Part shown: piece after piece, positions 1 through 8,102 of the stretch | Layout of the letters: the number at the start of each line of letters is the position of its first letter | Numbering within the stretch: position 1 is the stretch's first letter | NCBI RefSeq assembly: GCF_946479715.1 | Contig: NZ_CAMLHF010000146.1 | Location: 1 to 14,609 of the forward strand | Source of the DNA: an uncultured Pedobacter sp. | GTDB taxonomy: Bacteria > Bacteroidota > Bacteroidia > Sphingobacteriales > Sphingobacteriaceae | DNA length: 14,609 nt | Reading direction: 5' to 3' | Made by a program: the position numbers and the translations under genes | The notes under the pieces: model-generated | What the model was told of the DNA's origin: nothing | The model's input: only the letters and a program-made list of their open reading frames with translations | The model's database searches: none

Positions 1-988
1 CTACATCACCTTCCAAATGGTTGTCCTCGTAAAAATCACCCGCTTCATTTCTTTTTGTACTCCTCAAATGAATAAAATGAATTCTTTCTCCGAATACAGC
101 TACCATTTCAGGCAGGTCATTATCTGCTCTTACACCAAAAGAACCTGTACAGAAGCAAAGTCCATTATTTAATGAAGGAACAGCAGTAAACAATTTCTGA
201 ACCTGCTCGGCCGTACTAACAACTCTTGGCAAACCAAAAATAGGATAAGGTGGATCATCAGGGTGAATAGCCAGTTTTATTCCTGCAGCATCAGCAACCG
301 GAACAATTTCTGAAAGGAAATGAATGAGGTTTTGAGAAAGTCCGCCTTCATCAATTCCTTTATACTTATCTAAAGCGTCCTGAAACTGTTTTAAAGTAAA
401 ACTCTCTTCACTTCCAGGCAAGCCTGCAATAATATTTCTTTGCAACACTAACCGTTCCTCTGCAGACATTTGCTCGAAACGGAGTCTACCCTTTTCAAGT
501 TCCTGATAAGTGTAATCATCAACTGCATTTGGCCTGTTTAGCATATATACATCAAATGCCACAAGTGCTGCTTTTTCGAATTTTAAAGCTTTAGCGCCAT
601 TTTCAAGTTCAAATGCAAGGTTGGTTCTTGTCCAATCCAGCACAGGCATAAAATTGTAGGTAACAACCGATATACCACAAGAAGCCAGATTCTTTAAGGA
701 AGTTTTATAATTGGATATATAATTTTCAAAGCCTTTATCCTGAGTTTTTATAGATTCATGAACGGGTACACTTTCTACCACATTCCACTCAAGACCAGCT
801 GTTTCAATTAGATTTTTATGTTTTAAGATCTCTTCAACCGTCCAAATTTCTCCATTTGGAATATGATGAAGTGCACTAACAACTCCTGTGCAGCCCGCTT
901 GCCTGATATCTGATAAGCTTACCGGATCTTTAGGACCAAACCATCGCATGGTTTGTGTCATTCTGTGTATTTTACTGCCTTGGCTCAT
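1..988 (-). CDS. uxuA: Mannonate dehydratase, 3' end cut by window edge
   Basis: Cytoplasmic enzyme that dehydrates D-mannonate to 2-keto-3-deoxy-D-gluconate in the glucuronate branch of hexuronate catabolism. The reading frame is open from the ATG at 988 to the window edge, giving 329 residues of a family that is usually about 390, so only the C-terminal end is missing. The protein begins [18 protein letters not shown]. It shows family hallmarks in order: HHIPNGEIW near residue 40, [11 protein letters not shown] near 65, MPVLDWTRT near 105, the metal-binding [14 protein letters not shown] stretch near 242, an FCTGS motif near 278, and IHFIHLRS near 305. A purine-rich AAGGAAA lies 11 bases before the start. 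The gene follows the nucleotidase gene on the same strand, but 135 bases with two inverted repeats separate them, so it may have its own promoter. Identification is from remembered family motifs and is secure. Confidence 0.95.
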   Translation of the reverse strand, partial: MSQGSKIHRMTQTMRWFGPKDPVSLSDIRQAGCTGVVSALHHIPNGEIWTVEEILKHKNLIETAGLEWNVVESVPVHESIKTQDKGFENYISNYKTSLKNLASCGISVVTYNFMPVLDWTRTNLAFELENGAKALKFEKAALVAFDVYMLNRPNAVDDYTYQELEKGRLRFEQMSAEERLVLQRNIIAGLPGSEESFTLKQFQDALDKYKGIDEGGLSQNLIHFLSEIVPVADAAGIKLAIHPDDPPYPIFGLPRVVSTAEQVQKLFTAVPSLNNGLCFCTGSFGVRADNDLPEMVAVFGERIHFIHLRSTKRNEAGDFYEDNHLEGDV

Positions 989-1070
989 ATTATATTTAGT
1001 TTCCTTATACCGTAATTTACTTTTGCAGTAATAGATGGTATAAAAACTAAATATATATGTTGTTTACAAG

Positions 1071-1098
1071 AATAAATGCATACTAAACTGCATTTATT
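1071..1098. repeat. Perfect 10-bp inverted repeat with 8-base loop
   Basis: The arms are AATAAATGCA at 1071-1080 and TGCATTTATT at 1089-1098, exactly complementary, with an 8-base loop. The repeat lies 25 bases beyond the nucleotidase stop codon and about 80 bases before the uxuA start, both on the minus strand. It could be a weak terminator for the nucleotidase, but the stem is A/T-rich and no clean run of T follows. It could also be an operator for uxuA. The sequence does not decide between these. Confidence 0.6.
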
Positions 1099-1100
1099 AT

Positions 1101-1114
1101 CGAAAACGTTTGCG
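1101..1114. promoter_or_regulatory. LacI-type palindrome upstream of uxuA
   Basis: The 14-mer CGAAAACGTTTGCG is symmetric in six of its seven base pairs around a central CG. It contains AAACGTTT, the kind of core that LacI/GalR-family regulators bind. It lies between the nucleotidase stop and the uxuA start, about 112 bases before uxuA, immediately next to the 1071-1098 inverted repeat. LacI-family control of sugar-acid genes is common, but no LacI gene is in this window. The assignment is inference from symmetry alone. Confidence 0.35.
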
Positions 1115-1123
1115 ACAGGTTTA

Positions 1124-1663
1124 TTATGCTGGTACTTCTTCTTTCCCGAACAAGTCCATTACATCATTCCAGTTATCTACTCTTTGATGATGTGTTTTGT
1201 AAACATTATGTGCAGCAGTAAACATAATTGTTTTGCCCTTAAAATAATCAAGGTTTTTGCAATGATCATCTATCATGTAATCTGTATTAATAATACTTTT
1301 ATCACCACAAAAAACTATGTTTTTCCAACTAATAAATGGAAAGTATTCCTGCAACCATTCTTGCTTTTCAGATAAACATTGAGGAAATTCCATTGCTGCC
1401 GAAACAACATATACATCATAAGTTTCCATAAGTTCTTTTACCGCCTCAATTGCTCCGGGCATTACAGGTATTGTCCTGAAAAATCCAGGCGTATAAACAA
1501 ACCTTTTTACAGCTGTCTTATCAGGAAACCCTTCCGATTCAAGTACTCCCAGCATGTCTTCACGATTAATTTTAACACCGTAATCTCTCTCATACCAGTT
1601 TATGAAATGGGTCTCTGTATCGGCGAGCACACCATCCATATCAATTGCTATTGTTTTTTTCAT
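1124..1663 (-). CDS. 5'(3')-deoxyribonucleotidase-like HAD phosphatase
   Basis: Soluble haloacid-dehalogenase-fold phosphatase of 179 residues, most like the NT5C 5'(3')-deoxyribonucleotidase family, which removes phosphate from (deoxy)nucleoside monophosphates. All four HAD motifs can be seen: DMDGVLAD with nucleophile Asp8 and acid Asp10, VVSAAME with Ser88, Lys122 in CGDKS, and the metal-binding DYMIDDH at 128-134. The segment between motifs I and II (PGFFRTIPVMPGA) is typical of this family and supports the call over generic HAD enzymes. The ATG at 1663 is preceded by an A/T-rich leader and a good Bacteroidota promoter at 1698-1728. The gene is divergent from a DeoR-family regulator whose putative operators cover that promoter, so it is probably a DeoR target. 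Whether the real substrate is a nucleotide or a sugar phosphate of the neighbouring pathway cannot be read from sequence. Confidence 0.85.
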   Translation of the reverse strand: MKKTIAIDMDGVLADTETHFINWYERDYGVKINREDMLGVLESEGFPDKTAVKRFVYTPGFFRTIPVMPGAIEAVKELMETYDVYVVSAAMEFPQCLSEKQEWLQEYFPFISWKNIVFCGDKSIINTDYMIDDHCKNLDYFKGKTIMFTAAHNVYKTHHQRVDNWNDVMDLFGKEEVPA

Positions 1664-1691
1664 ATTTTATTTATTTATATCTTGTAATAAG

Positions 1692-1760
1692 TTGCAACAA
1701 AAATACAACATTTTGCAACATATTGCAATATAATTTTCTTAATATTGCACAACATTGCAA
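1692..1760. promoter_or_regulatory. Array of five TTGCA(A/C) direct repeats, likely DeoR-family operator
   Basis: The hexamer TTGCAA occurs at 1692, 1713, 1723 and 1755, and TTGCAC at 1745. The start-to-start spacings are 21, 10, 22 and 10 bases, so all sites lie on nearly the same face of the helix, one or two turns apart. Flanks are also shared, giving a unit close to CATnTTGCAA. The array fills the divergent interval between the nucleotidase gene and the DeoR-family gene and overlaps the nucleotidase promoter. DeoR-family repressors are known to bind multiple direct repeats, often next to their own genes. Assigning this array to the adjacent regulator is inference. Confidence 0.65.
1698..1728 (-). 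promoter_or_regulatory. Bacteroidota-type promoter for the nucleotidase gene
   Basis: Read on the minus strand, TATTTTTG at 1705-1698 matches the -7 consensus TAnnTTTG exactly. A TTG at 1728-1726 lies 20 bases upstream, as expected for the -33 element. Transcription would start near 1691 and give a leader of about 28 bases to the ATG at 1663. Two TTGCAA repeats, at 1713 and 1723, fall in the spacer and -33 region, so a bound repressor would block RNA polymerase. Confidence 0.55.
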
Positions 1761-1767
1761 ACAACAT

Positions 1768-2517
1768 ATGATAAAGGCAGAAAGATTACAGCATATAATA
1801 GATCACATTACTAAAGAAGGCAAAGTTCTTTTAGGAGATTTAAGTAAACTATTAAATGTTTCTGAAGACACGGTAAGAAGAGATATTAAGGAATTATCCG
1901 ATGAAGGCTTGCTTAAAGCAGTTCGTGGAGGAGCAATCTTACACTCTCCTATTCAAAGACATTATAGAGAACGAGAGCATTACGACATTGGCCATAAAGA
2001 GATAATAGCAGCCAAAGCCCTAAAATTCATTAAAGATGGCCAGGTAATTATATTCGATGCCGGAACATCAGCTTTAGCTGTTGCAACCAATTTACCTAAG
2101 GAAATTAATATTACAGTGGTAACCAATAATTTCCCTGTAGCCAATATTCTTGAAGATCACCCAAATGCAGAAGTTATTTTTGTAGGCGGACGATTAAATA
2201 AATGGTCATTTTCTACAATGGGACATGATGCTATACAAGCCATTAAAAATGTTCGCGCCGACATCTGTTTTCTAGGTATCTGCAGTATTGACCTGAACAT
2301 TGGGGTTACAGGGTTGAATTACGAAGATTGTCAGATGAAGAAAGCAATGATTGAAACATCCAAACATATCATTGCACTTTCAACCTTTGAGAAATTGGAT
2401 ACAGCTGAAAATTACTACATCTGCGCAACAAATGAGTTGGATACCATCATAACGGATATAGATCCAAAGGAAGGTAGCCTACAGCGATATAAGGATGCCG
2501 GTATTGAAATTATTTAA
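1768..2517 (+). CDS. DeoR/GlpR-family transcriptional regulator
   Basis: Repressor of 249 residues, the usual length for the family. An N-terminal DeoR winged helix (residues 1-57) has ERLQHIIDHI, LGDLSKLLNVSEDTVRRDIKEL and an RGGA loop. A C-terminal sugar-phosphate-sensing domain follows (about 75-235), with FDAGTSALAVATNLP, VVTNNFPVANIL, VFVGGRLN-like IFVGGRLN and the GVT loop after SIDLNI. The start at 1768 (MIKAERLQ) is chosen because the family begins just before this helix. The frame is open back to 1645, but that extension adds a stretch unlike the family and translates the operator repeats. The gene is divergent from the nucleotidase gene across the TTGCAA array, so autoregulation is likely. 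Its stop overlaps the end of the opposing large gene by 8 bases. The effector is unknown; proximity to uxuA makes a hexuronate or related sugar phosphate possible. Confidence 0.92.
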   Translation: MIKAERLQHIIDHITKEGKVLLGDLSKLLNVSEDTVRRDIKELSDEGLLKAVRGGAILHSPIQRHYREREHYDIGHKEIIAAKALKFIKDGQVIIFDAGTSALAVATNLPKEINITVVTNNFPVANILEDHPNAEVIFVGGRLNKWSFSTMGHDAIQAIKNVRADICFLGICSIDLNIGVTGLNYEDCQMKKAMIETSKHIIALSTFEKLDTAENYYICATNELDTIITDIDPKEGSLQRYKDAGIEII

Positions 2518-5239
2518 CTTCGTATTTATAAACCTGTCTACCTAGCAACCCATCTCCATTAATACCTTCAATAACTACACGGTAAACACCTTTTGTATCT
2601 GCATTAAAAAAGCTAATCTTTCCTTTACCATTTGATCCGACTAAGACACCAGGATTCCAATACACCGTACTTCTTAGGTCTGTTATACGACTGTTACTAT
2701 CATAAACCGGAGCATAAAATTCCTTTACAGGGTTAAAACCTCTTGGAGCATAACTTACTACTTCAGGAGTATAACCCGAACGCAATACTCCAATCCCTCT
2801 TTTCGTTGCTAAAAATAAGCTAGGTCCTCCGGTCATACTCATTATGGCAGCATTGGTACGAGCAACATCAACCCTATCAATATCCAATGGATCCAAATAA
2901 AACAGATCCTGAACCTCGCAATCACTAATTTGTCTACCATCAAGAAATACCTTCATCCTTTCATTTCTTGAAAACGGCATCGTAACTGGTCCGCAATCGG
3001 CCTCGGCCGATCTAAATTCAACATTGGTGACAGTAGCTCTTAACCACTCCAAAAGTGTCCCAAATGCCTGCACATTACTCGGCCTGTAAGTAAAATCTGC
3101 GTGTCCATCTAATATAAGATCATAGCCAAATTGCCTTTTACGCTTTTTCGCACTAATTATAACCTCATTAAGTTGTTGAGCCCGCCCCATTTGGCCATTC
3201 CTCACCATTTCCGCATCTTGTTTTTTACTATTCTCAAGAGAAGCCATCAACGACTTACCCAGATCAGTATCCAGATCGCCAACATTCATATTTGGTGTTC
3301 TATCCTGATCACGAATTTTATCAACCTTTATTTCTACGTTTTTGCCACCTTTTGCATTTCTGCCTTGCACGGTGAAACTGATTTCATTAGTAATTAAGAG
3401 ATCACTAAATTTATAATATCCTTCTGCGTTGGTCACTGTATCAATTACCACCCCTAATTTATTATTTATCAATGTTATCTTTCCGCCAGCAATGGGTTTC
3501 TCTCCCAAACTCAATAACCTTCCAGTAACATTAGTGGTTAATTTCTCTGCTTTAAAAGTAGGCTGAAATGGCTTACCCGCGGTTATATCTTTCCATACAA
3601 ACCTTCTGTAACCCTGTGTAAGCATTAAAAGGTCAAGATTTGATTTGGTTTCTTCAGTAGGGTTATTAAAATAATAACTTGGTTTCTCTATGTAGCCCTT
3701 AATATCTGAGCTCAACAATATTTGAGAAAATATAGTATTTTCTTTAGCCTCATCAACTGGAACGGCATCTTCACTAACTACAGATACCGAAAAATTGCCC
3801 GAGATTGGAGCTCCATTTGCACCAGCAGCACTTACATCTATTTCAACCTTTTCCTTTGCCGCATAAACTTTTTTAGGTGTCGATAATTTAACATCCATCT
3901 GATCATTGTTCTGGACAAAAATAATCCTTTCATTCATCGGATCTCCGGTCGAAGAAAACAACGTAAACTGAGTAATTCCAGATGGTAAATCTTTTGCCGG
4001 TATAGATAAAGATGTTTGCGCCTTACTTATCGGCATACTGCTTGCATAACTTACACTACCGCCCGACTGAGCAATCAAACTAACAGTTTGGCTACCCTTT
4101 TCAAGTACAGAAGGATTAGCAATAATACGCACAAGAACAGTATCTGTTTCAGTGTTATTATAAACAGAAAGAACATATCCACTTTCCAGAACGGAAGGCA
4201 GCTTAACAGACTTTTCTGATCCATCAGGATACGTCACTTTTGCCTGATAAAGCTTACCCTTTTCAGGCATTAACCTGAACTGCCCCATTCCAAGATGTGT
4301 TGCCTCAAATGTTTCTACTTCTTTCCCGTCATTATCAATTACAACTCCTTTAACCGGAACACCTAATCCATCAGTACCCGTTGCTTTAAATGCAACCCTT
4401 GTACGAACACCACTTACCAAAGGACCGCTTTCCGGGAAAAACTGAACATCGGTTTGTGTCGATATGCTTTTGATTGCAAACTCTTTTATCACAATTTCCT
4501 TCTCTCTGGTCTGAAGCTTGGCTGTTAGGTGCTTATCTTGTAATTTACCAGATTTGCCACCTTGTAATTTTATCTTTAGCTGGCCGGAATTATCGGTTTC
4601 TTTATTACCACTAAATACCTTTTCATAGCCATTTTCCAAAAGTGCATAATCAACTTTCCTGTTACTTAAGGCCTCCCCTTTATCATTTGAATAGGTTAAC
4701 ACAGCAGTCACAACATCTTTCGATCCATCTTTACTGTACTCATAGTTAATTTTACAGAAAACAGTGTTTGCAACTGAATTACCAACTCTAAGTATTTTAT
4801 CATAAAAAAATGCGGGATCCGAATTACGCATCCATTGTGTATATGCTCTTATCCGATAATTGCCGTCATGTGAACTACTATCAGGCAATACAAAACTACC
4901 TTTAGTCATTCCGGCAATAAGTGGTAGCTTTAATGATTTTGCAAGTGAATCTGCCTCATTATAAAGATCAACATATACAGCACCGCTAAGAGCCGAAAGC
5001 TGATGTTTGCTACCAATGGTTACATAGGCTTTAAACCAAATGGTATCACCTACCATATAATAAGGTTTATCGGTATGAAGGTATACCTTTTCTTGTGGTT
5101 GAGTTTCTGTCCATTTTTGCAGTGAGGCAACTAGTTTTTCTACAGGATCGTTGTCCTTTTGCGTAAAAGAAAAAGCAGCTGCAACTAACAGCACTAAAAA
5201 AATAGGAATAGCAATTTTAAGAGCGTTTTTAAATTTCAT
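2510..5239 (-). CDS. Secreted macroglobulin-like protein with CarboxypepD-like and barrel-less plug domains
   Basis: Exported protein of 909 residues, with no function I can assign. Seen in order: a Sec signal peptide (basic MKFKNALK, then a hydrophobic core to about residue 25); an MG2-like start EKVYLHTDKPYY at 50-61 followed by GDTIWFKAYV, resembling the TDKPxYxPGxTVxF motif of alpha-2-macroglobulins; an MG-like FFPESG domain; a segment SVSVVSEDAVP resembling the A2M bait-region domain; the family motif LMLTQGYRRF near 540; a carboxypeptidase-regulatory-like beta domain near 567-645; LNEVIIS near 689; a TonB-receptor plug-like stretch (VFLDGR to ATKRG) about 762-814; and a terminal STVYWNP...FFNAD...VIEGINGDG domain resembling the A2M family domain. 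There is no thioester CGEQ and no outer-membrane barrel. It is closely similar to the N-terminal half of the upstream gene, 91 bases away, and is probably co-transcribed with it. Databases may call it a TonB plug, MG2 or CarboxypepD_reg-like protein. Confidence 0.88.
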   Translation of the reverse strand: MKFKNALKIAIPIFLVLLVAAAFSFTQKDNDPVEKLVASLQKWTETQPQEKVYLHTDKPYYMVGDTIWFKAYVTIGSKHQLSALSGAVYVDLYNEADSLAKSLKLPLIAGMTKGSFVLPDSSSHDGNYRIRAYTQWMRNSDPAFFYDKILRVGNSVANTVFCKINYEYSKDGSKDVVTAVLTYSNDKGEALSNRKVDYALLENGYEKVFSGNKETDNSGQLKIKLQGGKSGKLQDKHLTAKLQTREKEIVIKEFAIKSISTQTDVQFFPESGPLVSGVRTRVAFKATGTDGLGVPVKGVVIDNDGKEVETFEATHLGMGQFRLMPEKGKLYQAKVTYPDGSEKSVKLPSVLESGYVLSVYNNTETDTVLVRIIANPSVLEKGSQTVSLIAQSGGSVSYASSMPISKAQTSLSIPAKDLPSGITQFTLFSSTGDPMNERIIFVQNNDQMDVKLSTPKKVYAAKEKVEIDVSAAGANGAPISGNFSVSVVSEDAVPVDEAKENTIFSQILLSSDIKGYIEKPSYYFNNPTEETKSNLDLLMLTQGYRRFVWKDITAGKPFQPTFKAEKLTTNVTGRLLSLGEKPIAGGKITLINNKLGVVIDTVTNAEGYYKFSDLLITNEISFTVQGRNAKGGKNVEIKVDKIRDQDRTPNMNVGDLDTDLGKSLMASLENSKKQDAEMVRNGQMGRAQQLNEVIISAKKRKRQFGYDLILDGHADFTYRPSNVQAFGTLLEWLRATVTNVEFRSAEADCGPVTMPFSRNERMKVFLDGRQISDCEVQDLFYLDPLDIDRVDVARTNAAIMSMTGGPSLFLATKRGIGVLRSGYTPEVVSYAPRGFNPVKEFYAPVYDSNSRITDLRSTVYWNPGVLVGSNGKGKISFFNADTKGVYRVVIEGINGDGLLGRQVYKYEVK

Positions 5240-5330
5240 ACGGTTTAATTTGTTTGGTTGGTTGGAATTTCATAAATATAAAAAAATATCGTGAAGAGAA
5301 TATTTATTAGATGTAAAAATTAAGAGATAA

Positions 5331-8102
5331 TCATTTGCTAACTGGCTTGGGTAATAATAATTTATATCGACTGCTCCCAATAACTCCGTTCATATTACTT
5401 CCTTCAATAGTAATTGTATAAGATCCAGGAATGTCGGCAGTGTAAAAAGAGACATTTGCTTTTCCCTGTGCATCGGTGATAACATTTGGTTCCCAATGTA
5501 TGGTAGCACGAAGATCAGGATTCATCTCTGACGGATTAGCCGTAATATACTTTGGTCTGTAAAATTCCTGAGGATACATAATTGGCAAAGGTCGGTAGTA
5601 ACCAGCATCAGGTTTGTTAATTCTATGCCAGCCTACTCCACTGTAGGTGGTCAATTCTATAAAGGCAACATCAATATCTCTTCTTGAGGTATTAGGCATC
5701 ACTCCCCCATTAGCACCAAAATTACGTGCAAAAGCAGCCATATCAGCCTTTCCGGCACCAGAAATCCTTCTTTCATCAGAAAAACCTGCTCTACTATATG
5801 AAGCGGTATATTTCCTGCTATACATTACTTCCAGACCCCGAAAAGTTGCTATTTTAAGATCCTCTAAATCCTGTTTAATGTCATCAACTCTTGGATCAGG
5901 AATGTCACTATAAAACAATGGTATACTTCTTCCATCCACGGTAATAGTTACATCATAATGATTCATTTTAATCTTTGCAAAACCATCCTCATTGATTACC
6001 CGAAATCCGGGAACCTTTTGCTTGAGCAATTGATACAAGCTCATAACACCAGATTCTTTGATATCCTTTTCATCAAAAATCAAATCAGCTTTACCAGGCC
6101 CATTCTGATTAAAAGAGCCCTTGATTAACTTTTTATCTATAATTTTCACCTCCTTTAATGCAATACCGCTTGCACCAAGCCTTTCCTCTTTTAATAGAAT
6201 AGCTTTATTTTTGACATAATTCAATTGGGTAGTGTCAGTATTTACATACCAAGGCATCATCTTATTTCGAAACATTTCGCGGGCTGGAGGAAACTTTTGA
6301 CGATCCACTTCCACTTCGCCAAAATTCATCGTTCTACCCTTTGGAGTTCTCGCCTGAATAAAAAATGATCCGGAATCTATTTGGGGCAAAGCGGTGAACA
6401 TAAATCCTCCTTGTTGATCAGTTATTGCTGTAGTAATAAAAAATGGCTTTTGTGAAGAGATTAGCATTTGAGCTCCAGACACCGGTTTTTTCAAAATATT
6501 GGTAACTCTACCTGTTACTCTAAAATCCTTCTCAGCAGTAAATTTAGGCGACACTGATTCATTAAATACATCGTCCCATTTATACCCTGCCCAGCCCTGC
6601 GTAAGCATAAGATTATCAAGTGCTGTCCAGGTTTGCTTATCCCTTTTATTTAAGTAATACCCGGGGGTTTCTACAGTGCCCTTTAACCCCGCATTTAACA
6701 ACAAGCTGACTGCGATATCATGATTACCTAAGCTATCTGCTCTAACCTGCGAATCATCGGTTACCGATAAAGAAAAACTTCCCACTACAGGATTCCCATT
6801 TACATCTTTCACCTCTATAGATAATCCAACACTATCTCTTTTTAAGAAGGACATTTTATTAGGTGATACATTAATCTGAGCCTGATCCTGATGATCAATA
6901 AATACCACACGTTCATTCAAAGGCCGCTTTTCTTTTAACAGTGTAAACCGTGCAATACCTGTAGCAAATTTACTTTTACCTATAATCAGCTTTGGTTTCT
7001 TAAAATCTACCTGTTCCGCGTAACAAACTATTCCTCTGGAAGTCCCTACTAAATAATAAGTACTGTCAGGATTAATGGCGCCTGGAGTAGCCATTATATC
7101 AACTACAATAGAGTCCTTTTCCTTATCATTAATCACATGTAACCCAGTCCCTGCAGGTTTCACCAATGGTAGTGGATAGCTTTTATCCATTTCCATTGGT
7201 CTATTTAATCTTGCTGAATATTTTTCACCATCCTTCGGCACAAATTCAAACACCCCCATTCCATTAACCAAACTCGCAATTGAGGCAATCGTGTTCCCTT
7301 TGCTATCATACACCTCACCTTCAAAGCTCACTCCTTTCCCATCTTCGGCAAGTGCTTTAAAACCAACAACTGATTTTAGTCCCGCTACAAGCGCTCCACC
7401 CTCTGGTAGAAATTGCAGATCAATATTTTGCTCTCGCTTAATATTCAACGGGACAATTAGAACCTGATTTCCGTCATTTTTAGTCAGGCTATTGATCTCT
7501 ATTCTTATATTCTTGCCATCTGCCTTTTCCTTCAGGTTGAACATCAAAGCCAGATCACCTTCATTAGTCGTTCTTAATTGATCCTTAAAGAGCAGCTTAT
7601 CCGCCTCCATCACTCTAATCCCTACATCACGCAATCCAACAGCAACTTTATCTGTACGCATCAGGTTAATATTTACTTTAACCTGATCCCTATCTGCAAC
7701 TTTAGTAACAGCTGCCTGGGATTTCACCAGCCAGGTATTTTGACTAGGTTTACCTAAATAGAAACGCTTATTGAACAAATACTCATCTCCAAAATTCTGC
7801 ATCCAATTGGTATAAGCCCTTAAAGTATATCCCCCCTCATGAAAAATCTTTGCAGGTAGCGGAATCTGTCCCCAGCCCAAACCTTCCTTTATAGGGATAC
7901 TTATTCTTCTCACCACCTCAGCACTGTCATCATTAAGCTCAACATATAATAGCCCACTTTTTTCTGAACCCGATAAATAGGAAGGGTCAAACAAATAAGC
8001 CTTAAACCAAATCGTGTCACCAAGATTATAATAAGGCTTATCCGTATGCAGGTAAGCCTTTTCCTCAGGCAGTTTATGATGAAAACTCTGTAATGCAGAA
8101 AC
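5331..8102 (-). repeat. Module 2 of the fused macroglobulin/plug protein
   Basis: Residues 937-1859 form a second full module that begins directly at the pre-MG2 helix (IVSALQSFHHKLPEEK), matching IERLVATLEKWVETNPQEK of module 1. Domain order is the same, but similarity is clearly lower. Its plug-like part is the most SusC-like of the three: KADLIFDEKDIKESG, then LYQLLKQKVPGF, then VTITVDGRSIPL. The module ends with DLRATIHWEPNV and SYTITIEGSNMNGVIG. Confidence 0.8.

Noticed and set aside
1645..1767. Longer start for the DeoR-family gene, adding 41 residues
   Set aside because: The extension translates the TTGCAA array and nucleotidase promoter, overlaps the nucleotidase start, and is unlike the family N-terminus; MIKAERLQ at 1768 fits exactly.
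5284..5305. Weak AAATAT/ATATTT inverted repeat followed by T-rich sequence between the two large genes
   Set aside because: A six-pair all-A/T stem in an A/T-rich gap is expected by chance; too weak to call a terminator.
5647..5913. Open frame of 88 codons on the plus strand inside the 1859-residue gene, and similar frames elsewhere in the large genes
   Set aside because: They are antisense to strongly supported coding sequence, have no recognisable domains and no start signals.
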